Below, piece by piece: positions 44,716-57,000 of a stretch of 64,000 nt of DNA. Origin of the DNA: Hofstenia miamia. Its lineage: Eukaryota > Xenacoelomorpha > Acoela > Hofsteniidae. Every line of letters starts with the position of its first letter. The first letter of the stretch is position 1. The DNA lies in the NCBI GenBank assembly GCA_900660155.1, contig CABFPE010000178.1, positions 615,976 through 679,975 on the forward strand, in the 5' to 3' direction. Below the pieces are notes generated by a model, which saw nothing but the letters and a program-made list of their open reading frames with translations, made no database searches and was not told where the DNA came from. The position numbers and the translations under genes were made by a program.

Positions 44716-45760
44716 GAACACGATAAACATAAAGCAGAAACTCTTTGAACTAGCTAAAGCTAATCCGACCGAAATAAATTGGACTAATTACTAAAGATCA
44801 AAGAAATTAATTAAGGACTTACGTACTAAAAATTTAGCTTAACAAAAGTGGAAATTTCTAAACCGTTTTATTGGAAAATCGAATGGGCTCAATAGTGACA
44901 TTTCAGAAATTAATGTTGACAATAAAATATTTACCGATAAAAAAAGGATACTAAATCATTTAAATCAGACATTTAAAGAATTAGGTAACTTCAATTTTCC
45001 TAAACCTTCTCTATCAGATTATGAAAAAATGCATTGAATGAACTATGTGCTATTTATAACTTAAAAATTATCAACACTCAGAATCCCACTAGAAGAACGA
45101 CATTAATTGATTATTTTTTATGTAATTCAGAAACTCTATATAAACATTTAATCCTCGAATCTTTCAGTGGTCATGCACTCTGCATTTATATTAGTACATA
45201 TCATGCTAAGTTATCTAAATTTAAAACGATTTATGCTAGGGATTTCAAAAACTATTCAGATGAAATCATGGAAAATTTACTTAAAAATATTCCATTCGAC
45301 TATATTTTTACCCTAAATTCTGGTTCCCACCTGTTAAATTACATTGCCGCACAGATCAATCAAGCACTAAACAAAGTAGCACCGCTTAAGTCCCACCGAG
45401 TAATTAACAAATCACGACGATTTAACTTAACCGCAAATGACCATCAACAAACTACATAAGAACACGATAAACATAAAGCAGAAACTCTTTGAACTAGCTA
45501 AAGCTAATCCGACCGAAATAAATTGGACTAATTACTAAAGATCAAAGAAATTAATTAAGGACTTACGTACTAAAAATTTATCTAAACAAAAGTGGAAATT
45601 TCTAAACCGTTTTATTGGAAAATCGAATGGGCTAAATAGTGAAATTTCAGAAATTTATATTGATAATAAAAAATTTACCGATAAAAAAGATTTTAAATAA
45701 TCTAAATCACACATTTAAAGAATTAGGTAACTTCAATTTTCCTAAACCTTCTCTATCAGA
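44277..45760 (+). repeat. 744-bp tandem duplication inside LINE C
   Basis: Unit 1 (44,277-45,020) and unit 2 (45,021-about 45,760) both start TATGAAAAAATGCATTGAA and differ at a small number of sites, for example ACATGG versus ACCTGT. Each encodes the endonuclease second half and linker. The low but real divergence argues against a pure assembly duplicate. It could be two alleles or element copies joined in tandem, or a true unequal crossover. Confidence 0.85.
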
Positions 45761-46514
45761 ACTTAAGCAATCAAATTGTAAATCTACGTTTCAATTTAGG
45801 TTATCTACCTTAAAAGAATTACAAACTATTGTACACATTTTAGACGTAAACAAATCTTCAGGTTCCACTCATTTACCTTACTTTATAATTAAAAAATTTT
45901 TTCATGTATTTGGTGACCATTTATCATTTGCAATGTATAGTTGAAAACGAATTTCAGGAAATAATGAAAAAGTCAGATATAACACCTTTGTATAAAAATG
46001 GGAGATCCCCTTATTGCTAAAAATTATAGGCCAATTTCAATAACGCATCCTTTTAGTAAGCTATTTGAAAGGTTACTGCACATTCAAATCAATCAATATC
46101 TTGCATCTGAGAATATTTTATCATCCAAACAATATGGTTTCGCGCTAAACATTGTACAAGTGATGCAATTATTTCAATTACTGAAAAAATATCTGCTAAT
46201 AAATCTCAAAATAAATCCAATTGCATAGCCCTTCTAGACTTAAGCAAAGCTTTTAATTCAATGAACTTTGAAATTTTGGCGATTAAACTTAAAAATTACG
46301 AATTTCAACAAAATTCAATTAAATTAATTATGAGTTTTTTAAAAAATAGAAAACAGCGTGTATTAATGAATAACATGAAATCTGATTACATTACAACCGA
46401 TCAAGGAGTACCTCAAGGCACAGTACTAGGGCCCGTTCTATTTGCAATATATGTAAATGACATTATTTAACATGTAAACCATAGTGAAATTTATCAATTT
46501 GCTGATGACACGTG
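45760..46514 (+). pseudogene. LINE C reverse transcriptase
   Basis: The blocks are L-K-E-L-Q-T-I-V-H-I-L-D-V-N-K-S-S-G, then L-P-Y-F-I-I-K-K-F, then N-Y-R-P-I-S-I-T-H-P-F-S-K-L (46,018-46,059) and L-L-D-L-S-K-A-F-N-S (near 46,230). G-V-P-Q-G-T-V-L-G-P-V-L-F and Y-V-N-D-I-I (46,404-46,467) follow, then Y-Q-F-A-D-D-T at 46,492-46,512, where a single N cuts it. Frameshifts occur near 45,940-46,000 and 46,145, and a TAA at 46,468. Together these are palm and fingers of a CR1/L2-like RT that copies RNA at a nicked target. Confidence 0.9.
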
Positions 46515-46679
46515 NCTAAGAAATGTTGGGTCAGATTATCACATTCAGCTATTGCATGCATTTTGCTTATCGCAACTACATTATTTTTCATTTTTATTTT
46601 TTAATTTTAATACAAAAAGCCGCTATTTATTATCAAAAACTTTTAATTGGTCATTAAAAACATTTAATTTTGCAAGTTA

Positions 46680-47095
46680 GCATGATCATGTTAGTGAATA
46701 CAGACGAAAGTATAATATATTATCCCCGCTATATCAAGTACAATTCCATGCAGCTTCAATTTTATTTAAGTTTAAATATGGCCAACAATCAATTTCTTTT
46801 CTTCATAATTACTTAAAAGTAAATCCTCAATCACATAAGTTTATTTGCAACAGTATTTCATATCCTAGTTTTCATCGAGTAGTCTCTAATATTTGGAATG
46901 ATTTAGATAATGAGACTAGAGTAGAAAAAAATTACAAAAAACTTTTAAAAAAATTAAAATTTGCACTTTTACATCGACAAAATACAATCGGAGACACAAA
47001 CATGCTAAACACATTTACTGATTTTTTAACAGACCTCACCACATACATAGACACACACACACAAATTTATTATTATTATATATTTCATATTTAGT
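46680..47095 (+). pseudogene. LINE C ORF2 C-terminal block
   Basis: The frame reads E-Y-R-R-K-Y-N-I-L-S-P-L-Y-Q-V-Q, then F-L-H-N-Y-L-K-V-N, S-F-H-R-V-V-S-N-I-W-N-D-L and K-N-Y-K-K-L-L-K-K-L-K, ending in a Tyr run and stop. It aligns with the LINE A block at 9,148-9,378 through W-N-D-L and the following Lys-rich stretch. The DNA-contacting or RNA-binding role of this tail is not established. Confidence 0.7.
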
Positions 47096-47159
47096 TTGTA
47101 GATTAATTGTAACTTTTAACAAATATATTGCTTTGACTCTTATTATTATTACACTGACA

Positions 47160-47337
47160 AAGCAAAATTGGAGACACAAACATGCTAAATATATTTACTG
47201 ATTTCTTACACAGAGTTCACCACATACATTGATGCACACAAATTTATTATTATTATTAATACACATTATGCATGTATATTTAGTTTGCAGTTTAAAAATT
47301 ATAGCTTTTTAGCAAATATATTGCTTTGACTCTTCTC
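47160..47337 (+). mobile_element. Second, 5'-truncated LINE C tail
   Basis: From GCAAAATTGGAGACACAAAC onward this repeats the last 180 bp of the preceding copy. It ends with a perfect hairpin AGCAA-ATATA-TTGCT (47,311-47,325) and TTGACTCTT. It starts directly after the TTATTATTA tail of the first copy. That fits insertion of a short 5'-truncated LINE into the tail of its relative, or a 3'-end duplication. Confidence 0.8.
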
Positions 47338-47958
47338 TGAAAACTCCTGGAAGTCTATAATGGCAATTAGCAGGTAATTTGAATACCATAAGTCAATATA
47401 TATATAATAGAAAAATTTATAAGATTTTTTAAATTTACTTAACTTTGACAATGTCAAATTTTTATCTCACATTTCTTGACCTAACTTCAATCAAACTAAA
47501 AAATTATATGTTAACCAAACAAGAATTTCCTGTTTCATCATCAAATGTAAACCAATTTAGCCATTTTACCTGTTTGCAGAACTTGGTGATAAGATCCAAG
47601 TTGCAATACTTTTTATGTTTGAAATTTAGTGAATGAGCATCCAGCATTTTGCAAGAAGTAAAAGGCATCTATAAAATTAAATGTCACAATCAACAAAACA
47701 CAACCAATTGAAGTAACTTGTTTGTAATTGTGAAGTAGAAGAAGTATTTCTTCCATTATAAAGTTGATTTTCTATTTGTGCACTTACATTTTTGCTTATT
47801 AATTAACTTATATTTTTAAACTTTTTCATACCAAACATTTTGCAGTCTATTTTCTATAGATAGAAGACTTCAAGTTTGAGTCTTACAAATTCTTTTATCA
47901 TATCATTGTTAAGCTGATTTTTGTATTTCAAAATTTAGATGATTAATGCAATTTAGAA

Positions 47959-48049
47959 ATGGGAGTATGGTTGAATAAACACAAAACATATACATGCATT
48001 GCAGTTCTGATTCTTCAGTTTCTAGTTGCAAAATATTATTTTGCTGATG
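47959..48049 (+). CDS. Glycosyltransferase exon 1: signal anchor
   Basis: ATG at 47,959 opens M-G-V-W-L-N-K-H-K-T-Y, then the hydrophobic T-C-I-A-V-L-I-L-Q-F-L-V-A and K-Y-Y-F-A-D. The exon ends one base into a codon before GTAAGT (48,050). A positive N-terminus followed by a single hydrophobic segment is the standard type II Golgi enzyme start. Confidence 0.65.
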
Positions 48050-51000
48050 GTAAGTTCACTCTTACTTATAGTTCTACTATTAGAATATCTTAGAAATCAA
48101 TAATTATGAGATCTAAAGTTAGAAATTTAAGGAAGGAAATGATACAGCATTATCAAACTGTAACTCAACTATTACTGCTAGTTCTAATTCATTAGTGTTT
48201 AAACTATTTGAGGCCTAATAAATATTTGTCATTTGAAGTTTTGCACTTTGAAATGTATATACTAATTCATTCAACATGTCTAAATTTTGCTACTCCTCAA
48301 TTTTCTAAATCAGATTTTTTCCATTGTGACGTCATAAGATTTATTTTCCTAGTGTAACTTTGTCAAATGATTTTCTCAAAACCTCTTTAGAGATTGAAAA
48401 TTCATTTACACAAAAAATCTATGAATATATTCATTCTACTTGCAATTTTCTCAGAAGGAGAAATTTTTAAGCATTTCCTTATATAAGATAAGAGATTAAG
48501 ATATTTGTTTACATCTAAGTAACTGGTGTTAAAAATTCACTCTTCAATAATGCATAATAATTAAAAAACCAAATATTTCAGATTATTTTGATGGTGAGCT
48601 GCCACATAATCAATATTATATAATTGCTATCCTATCCATGATTTACTAAAAGTACATTTTTGTTTAGGATAAATTTTAAATGCTTTTTAAAGGATTTTAT
48701 CAATGCATAAATTTCTCTAAGTAATGAATTAAAGCTTCAAATGGCAATACCAATGAAGGATTACATTAAAAAATTTCTTTATGCTCACACATGTAAAAAG
48801 GTTTGATCTTTAATTCTGTTTATAAGTCAATCAAAGTATTTAGTCATATCATAGGGGGTTGTATGCCACTTCCCCAATTCCATATCTCAGTGATCAAAGC
48901 TAATTAGAGAAATAGTAAAAAACAGTTTAAAGAAATGCATTTATTCATTCAAATATATAATTACAATTTGAATGAAATTGTGTCTCTAACAGTCTTTAAT
49001 TTTCAGTGGGGGAAAGGAAATTAGTGGACATGATATACAACCATCATAGGGTAGTAGATGAGTTTGAAGAATGCTAATTTAGTATAATAGACTGTTCTAA
49101 AGTTTTCATCTTGAAGTATAGCACTTAGCTTTAGAAGAATTTTTTTGAGAAATTTAATAATCATCTTATTTGCATGTCAAGATTCTTATAAAAAAATAAT
49201 GTAAATGAATAATACAATTTTGTAGTTAGGGTGATTAATGATAAAAGGATAGAAGAATTTAGTAATTATCTAATTGTCTAGATACTTGTGTCATACAAAT
49301 TTACACCAATTGTTAATTATCCTGTTATTTCTAAAAGTGCTGGAGCCATTGAGGGGTCAAATTTGATCCCTGGATTGTTTTTAATGCTAATTAAATTTTA
49401 TGAAATTATTTAAATACTCTGAAATTCTACAATTTTTTTGGCAACAATGAGCATCATGTAAACACAAGGATCACTTAGAAAATTTGTACAATCTCTATAA
49501 CAGCCTTTGGGCTTAATTTCAGGGGCTTCTGTCTGGGGGTCATATTATTAATATATGCCAAAAAAAATATTTTCACTTTTAAGAAACAATGTGGGAGGTC
49601 CAACTAGAATTAAAAATCTTATTTTCTTCTCAAAACAGGTAGTATATATTAAAAATTGTACCCACTTTCTGTCAGTTTTTTGCCTCTAGTACTTATATTG
49701 GTAAATTTGTTTAAAAATATAGTTTGTTCTGATCTAACAAGTTATGTATTTTGTTTGAAAGTTAAATTACTATTATTTTGGAATTATTTTTTTCAAGCTG
49801 TTGGCAAACTTTTTAGGTCATGTTAGGTTGAGACAGATTTTTGGAGTGGGAAGCTGTAAGTTGGGGAAATTTTGAGTCAGGAAGTTTAACCAAACCCAGT
49901 CAACGCATGTTAATGTTATGTACATATGTATACAAAATATTTTTCACATCTGGCTGTCTATTTGCCTGTTTTTCTGTACCTGTCTGTTTGCTATAGCAAT
50001 GAAGGTGTTTAGAGCTGAACTATTTTAAATGGTGCCATTACATTTAGCTTGACAAGTTAAAATGATAAAGTGCTTTTTCTATAAAAATAAATTTTTGAAC
50101 TTGAATTTTTTGAGCTGACATTTTCTGTCACATTATTTGTGTGTGCAAGGAAAAAACTATTACAAATGTATTACAAATGCCTAGAATAAAGTGCAATTGT
50201 GGAAGACAAGAAATGACACAGGCACTGTAAGACTAAGCATGCTAGCAAAATGTCTCATAAAATACCAATCAAGCTTCAGAAAATTTGATACTGAACTGGA
50301 AGCACAGGCCTATGGATTCCATACAATTGTAATTTGGGGTCATCTGATACTACTGTTGTGACCTCATCTACAAGTATTCAGTTTATCAATCAACCAATAT
50401 TTATTTTTGATTTATTTCTGATACAGCTACTGATACATCCAATAATGGATCAGAAAGTGTCATATGTGATGGTGAAAATGAGTTGCTGGGACTGGATTTT
50501 ACATATAGATCTACTGATGTGCTACCTCTATCTGAAAGTGTTTCTTCAAAATCCACAGAATCTTTCATGCACAATGAGAGAGTCAGTTGAACTGTTCATG
50601 CACAATTATAAAGCAATTGAACCTATGATGCATAATAATGAATCAATTGAAAATTCTGCTATATCCAATGCATTGGCTACTAGCAGTCTAGAGTTAGTAA
50701 ATACCATTTTTGAGGGTCCTTTTGATCCAACTAATTTTATAGATTGTTTAATAGATAGTACTGCTATCAATAGTATAATGATGTTGCTCCCAATTCATCC
50801 AAATATGATATGAAATTTTTGCATAATAAGGCTGTTGTTAAACCCAATTGATTCTACAAGCAGCCACCAGACTGAACTCACATGCCTCATAAGGGGCTTT
50901 CACTAAGCCTTGATAATGAGGCTCATTTTTGTGTATATTACATTGCCTTTGGCAGTCATAGTGCCTCAAGTATGTGGACAAGACACAAAGCATTGGTCAA

Positions 51001-54000
51001 TCATCATTATTCAGAGATTGCTAAGGTTAGATGCTCATCCAAGATTAAGATTGAAGATTTTTTTGGAAATCAGTGTAATATCTGGAATGATCAAGTTAAT
51101 CACAATTGTGTGGTTGTTCATGTTATGATAGACATTGTGAAGTTTTTAGCAAAGGAAAATATGGCATTCCTTTAAAACAAATCTAATGAAGGGAAATAAT
51201 TCATGACCATATTTAAACTACTTGCAAAATATGATGGCCCCAGCAGCTTATATTAGTAAACTTGATGAAAGGAACAGCAAACCTGAGTTAAATTTTTTGT
51301 CTCATGGGAATCAAAGGCATCTCTTATTTTCTATGAAATTGTTAGTACAGCAATCCATAGTACATTCAATTAAAAAGCAAGCAGAGTTTTCTTTAATTTT
51401 TGACAGAACTACAGGCGTCAGTAAGAAGGAGGTTTGCACTGTAGTATTTGGAGTAATCAGAAATACAAGTACTATTAGTATCCCTGTGCCACAAAAAAGA
51501 CTCCTTGATGTATTGACAACTGGTCAATCAAAAGCTGCTGGTCTAGAGGATAAGATTGTAGATATATTTTTAAGCTTGGATATTGAGTGGTCATCCTTAA
51601 TTTCTTAGTGCTTTGATGATGCATCTAATATAAGAGGTGAAATCAATCATCTTCAAGCCATGCTGTCTGTTAGGTTTCTAAAAGTTTTTACAATTGGTGT
51701 TATGCAACCATTTAAATCTAGTTATTGAATCCATGATAAAGAGTTGCATTCCACTTAGAAATGCCATTGGAATTACCCAAGAGATGTATGTTTACTTTTG
51801 TGCCGTGTAAGACAGGAAGCTTTTGTCAAGATACAGGCTCATCATAGATATAAGAAGACATTAAAGCATACCAGTAAAACAACTAGAACTTGCCTTAAGC
51901 AAATGCAGAGATTGTTGTTGGTGCTAATGGTCTACTTCACCAACTGAACTAATTTACTTTCATTTTATCCATTTTCATTGTTGACGATGTCCTTATGCAA
52001 ACAGAACCTGTTTCTTGAATCTTTCAAGCTAATTCAGTAAACCTTGCAATTGCAGCTAACTCAATAGAAGTTCTAAAATGTAGCCTGAGTTCTTGTCATG
52101 AACAAACTCATTTTAATGACGTGCTTGAAACTGCCAGAAGCTTTGCTTCCAGGCAACCTATTGATATAACCTTTGAAAATTGCCAGCAATGAAAAAGATT
52201 GTATTCTGATAGGTCAGTTGGTCAGGAAGACGGATCACCTGATATCCTTTTTTTATGTTGTTGCTTTTTTTCCCCGTTATAGATTAGATTCTTGCTCAAA
52301 TATGTTGGCACTTCTCAAATAATACCTTGCTGTAGCAAGAAGTATGATGGATTTTTCTTCTAGATGCTTAGTTCATGCCAATGATTATGGTTTGGGTGAT
52401 GTGGAAGCATTCTGTCTCCAGTGCAATTTAGATGCTGATACAGTCGTCAAAGAGTTAAATTTGTCAAAACAGTTTACTCCATGAATCACATGTTGGTTGA
52501 AATGACTGATGTTATACCCTCTATTCCATCAATAGAACAACATGTTGAAGACAGCCAAGACAGCAATGATGCTGACAAAGACGACTTGTAGAGAAGCCTT
52601 TGGTTAAAACATACATTTTTACAACCATATTGTCTTATTATTCAGCTTTCTGGATTTGTAACTTTGGACTCTGCATATAAGTATCTGGTTGTAATTGCTA
52701 TTGCCAGTGCAATCCCAGGGCGCTCATTGTCAAAAGTCAAACTTGTAGAAACTTGGTTACACTCAACCATTACGGATGAAAGGGATGGAAGCCCCTGCTC
52801 AATTTTGAACTCTATAAGCTTTTGCATTTGCCTCTACATGAGCAATACCTGATCTCTAGTATAAATATTACATTTCAAATATTTTTAGCACTTTAAATGT
52901 TAGCCTCCAAAAATTGAACAGAAGCAAATCAGCTCACAATGTTTTTTTTGTCAGATTAAGAATCATGTACTTTCAGTGGTAAAGAAACTGGAGTTAGTAA
53001 TAGTACAAACTTCCCCAGATGGCTATAAACTACACAACTTAAATAACATGGTATTCAATATTAATTTTTTGAAGAGCCTGATTTTTGAAAAATTTTAATG
53101 GGTTTTTTAAATATTGGCTCCAATTAATCATTAAATCATTATTATTTTCATATTCTTATGATACCACAGGCACACATTTAATTACATGAGCATTGTATTT
53201 GTTAATCATTGCATATTATTGATATTCAGTTACTATCAATTTGAACATTATATTATTTGGACAAATATCCATGATAAGCAACTTCACTTAAACATTTAAA
53301 GACCTGTATATATACCGCCCTAAATCAGAAAAGGTAACGCATACAAAGAAAAAATCATAAAAAATTGGTGATTGCGTATTTCTTTTCTTGTTACTTTTTG
53401 TTGACGTTGATTGGATTAAACGGGATTTAATACCCTAGACCATGTTCTTGTAGTGTGAAGTTGCTAATTTTTCATAACACATGTAATGTGAAACACTATA
53501 TTTGTAAGTAATTTCTTGTAGTTTTCCGCTTTTTTAGCAAATCTCTCGATTTTGTCACAAATCTCGCGCATTTGTACTTAGTAATGCCTGGTTTATCAAA
53601 TTGTATTGGCAACCCTGCAATTGTGTCTCTATATTACCTAAGTTTTTGTATTCCCTACACTTCCCTACACCTATTTGGGTTATTGTTTGGTAATTATGCT
53701 TAAATAATGATGTAATCAATTAACACAATTATTAAATGAATATCTCATGTAACTATGTATTTGGCAGGGCGTTCAAATCAAATTCAAATTTTCAATTTTT
53801 TGCAAAAATTAAAAACTTTCATATCAAATAATTATAAATTCAAAAATTCAAATTTCAAAATATATTTCGTATGCTAAGAAGTAACTTGACATTCAAAATT
53901 CATACAAGATTTTTGAATTTTTTCAATATTTTATGTTAAAATGATATTTACAAATTTTAAAATTGTTGTATCCAGTGTCTTAATATTAAAATTACTTTGC

Positions 54001-57000
54001 TAAAAATTGTAGATGAAAGCGCCTGTCAGGCATTAATAATGGCTTTATATGTACATTGTACATTCCTTTACATACAACTCTGGAACTCGTTTGATAATGA
54101 GCTAACAGTGAACATATGTTGCTATCATGGCCACATACGTATGTTGTTCTGTTTTGTTGATTTGCGTGGAAATTTTTAGGAATGACGGAAACATTTACTA
54201 CTAATGAAATGTCTCTATGTACTATATATAGTACAATAATCTTATTTTCTTTTTTGTCTATACAGACATTGCGCTATATATGTTTAAAATATGTTCTACT
54301 ATATATACTCCATATTGTTACAAAACAATAAGTAAGGTCTGCATCATGTGCTTTTAAAACTACCACATTGTTACATGTATATTTAATTACCTTTAAAGGC
54401 TAATACTAATGCATTTCTTTTGTATGTAAAAATTACTTCTAAGAAATACCAAACCTTAATAAAATTTTCAAATTTCAAATCAAACTTTGAATAAATAATA
54501 TTCAAATTGTCGAATCACAGCTTGATTCAAAATTTTAAAGTTTATTTTTATCAAACTTTGAAAGTCCTGGTAGTTGGTTTGCGACTTTTATAAATGGTTG
54601 TAGCTGAAAAAACAATTTCACATAAAATATATTTTTTAGAATTATATGAAAAGTCCATTTTTATACTTTGAAAAAATTCTATTTATTAACAGTAACAGGG
54701 AATATTTTAGACAATTGTCTCTGGCCAATTCAATATCAAAACCTGAATGAAGATGATGGAGGTACTTTTAAATTATTATTAAAGTTAACGACTTTCAGTT
54801 GAAGATTTCAGTTTTCAATAAATTCCCAATAATTTTGATATTCATTGTAATGTCAAAATAATTATATGCAGTGATTGCTTGAACTTTAGAGGAGCAAGGC
54901 CCAACTCAAAAATACTTTTAATTTATTAAGACAATTTTACAAGTCCACGAAAAAATAATACAATTGTGTAATAGCTTTTGTGTCTGTGTGCACACTCGAC
55001 CAGAAGTGGCTCTAGAAATTTCCAATGAGGGCATTGATGCTTTTAAATTCGGTTTTTGCATAATATTTTTCATTCTAAATTTAATTGTATTTTGATTTAC
55101 TATACATTTCTCTACACATTATGATGAAAATTTTAAAGATCTTTAGGATGTGCTAGTTCATACGTACTGCTATTGAGTTTGAGTTTCTACGAATTTGTTT
55201 AGAAATACATTAATTTTCGAATGTAGCATATTTCATATTTATATATTGATACATCTATTTCTGATCCTAAGACTGCATGCTCTAAAATTATGTGTTATTA
55301 ATCAAACTGAATACTAAATATATATTTGAGTCAGCAAATATAATATAATAGCAAATATTAATCAAATTTGTTCCAATCTCAGTTGAAATGGAAAAGTTGT
55401 TTGAGGCTTCTGTTTATCCTAGTCATACTTTGCTGCGGGTTCCATCTCCGGTCGCGAGGGCTCGATACCAGACCAGAAGTGGGATCATTCTTTTAGGAAT
55501 CTATTAGCCATACCACCATCATTCAGATTTCCTTGTCGGAGATCTGGTGAGATAAGAATACATTGATTATAAATTTCCCTGTATTATTTTGAATTCAATC
55601 TTTAGAATTAATTTTTTCTGTAACATTCAGTAATTAAAATTTCAAAATATACGAATATGAAAAGGATGTCTAAGACTAGAAGTTACTTGTCACTTTGTCA
55701 TGAGAACATTCCCAATACATATTTGATAGTTTTTTCTACTATTTTGTTCAATTTTTCATTGTTTTCATTTATTGATCTTCTAATAAAACGTACCATAAAG
55801 ATTGTTATTTAATACAGGAAATAAATTATTTCATTTAAAATTAACTAGCTAATTATTGGACTATGGTATTGGTAATATATATCTTTTAAATGTAAGTACA
55901 ATTTCCAAAATATTTTGGAGTTAACTATCATATCAATAATTTTCAACCACATGATTCTTAGAAAATCATAATTTTTTTATTTGATTTCTATGTAGTAATC
56001 AAGATACATTTTTGTAGGCCTAAAATATAAATTTTTATGATGTAAAACCGAACAATAAAGGAGGGAGATGATTAACACATTATATTACTTGATTTTATAA
56101 AATTTGTAATAATGTACACAAAAACTGAACCATTATACAAAATAGAATTCAGAATTTCAGCAATTCTTAAAGTAGTCTTACAAAATTGTAAAAATTTTAA
56201 AAAATCAAGAATATTGTGAATATATTTAGAAAATTATTTCAAATATGTGATATTGCACATATATAGTGTGTTGAAGATAAAATTCAAAGATGGGAAGAGG
56301 GGACTCTGAGAATTCCCCCACCCTAGATATAGTTGATTTTAAAGTATTTTGAGTTTTTCATTCAGAACGCTGGTGTACTTGTCCGTGTTGATTATATATA
56401 CGTCATTTGTATCTTAATGTGATTCAATTGGACTGCCACTTTCACCTTAAAGAAAAGATCACGCAATATTGTTTAAATCATCCTAAACACTTAATATAAT
56501 TGAAAATGAATTTATGTATATATTAAGGATTACGGAATCCGGAATCTTTAAAATCGGCAATTACACAGCCGAATCCGGATATCCAGTATTCGGTAAAATT
56601 TAACTTGTTTTTGGCGATAGCATTTTTGCAATATTATTGTTAAATTTTGAGATATAGATTTCTTTTAATATAGAATTTTAGAGGAAAAACTATTTTTTCC
56701 AGAATACTTAAGTTGTCATTCAACAAACAAGTTTCGTTGACTTGACAATAAATTTCTATTTATGATGAGTACTCGTTCACTGCGGACAATTGATCAGAAT
56801 ATTTATTTAATTTCATTCGCAAGTAGTCGCTAGTAATTGAGAAATGAGGCTGTTCTTCGGTATTAAATGTAAATATAATTTATCGGTCTAAGTCGGCAGG
56901 GCGAAATTAGCTGTTTCCGGCCAGCTACCGGTCCCAACCCTTAAAATTTGTAGCCAGTTTCGAATCTTTTCTAACGTCATCGAATCAAGGGAAACTGTGC

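Larger units (their letters stand above)
42418..47160 (+). mobile_element. LINE C: 2A-bearing CR1/L2-type element, rearranged
   Basis: The layout is an ORF1-like segment (42,461-43,114), a misplaced 294-bp copy (43,232-43,525), and the ORF2 N-terminus with 2A motif (43,545-43,790). After these come the endonuclease first half (43,840-44,270), its second half plus linker in two tandem copies (44,277-45,020 and 45,021-45,760), the reverse transcriptase (45,760-46,514), the C-terminal block (46,680-47,095), and the 3' tail ending TTTGACTCTTATTATTATTA at 47,132-47,151. Single Ns at 43,231, 43,526 and 46,515 mark joins. Part of the RT thumb is missing at the last one. The element is close in sequence to the fragment at 27,487-27,640. 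Confidence 0.85.

Noticed and set aside
55430-55490. Possible tRNA-derived SINE (GCGGGTTCCATCTCC resembles a B box)
   Set aside because: The B-box match is imperfect, no A box is found at proper spacing, no 3' tail is seen, and no second copy was noticed.
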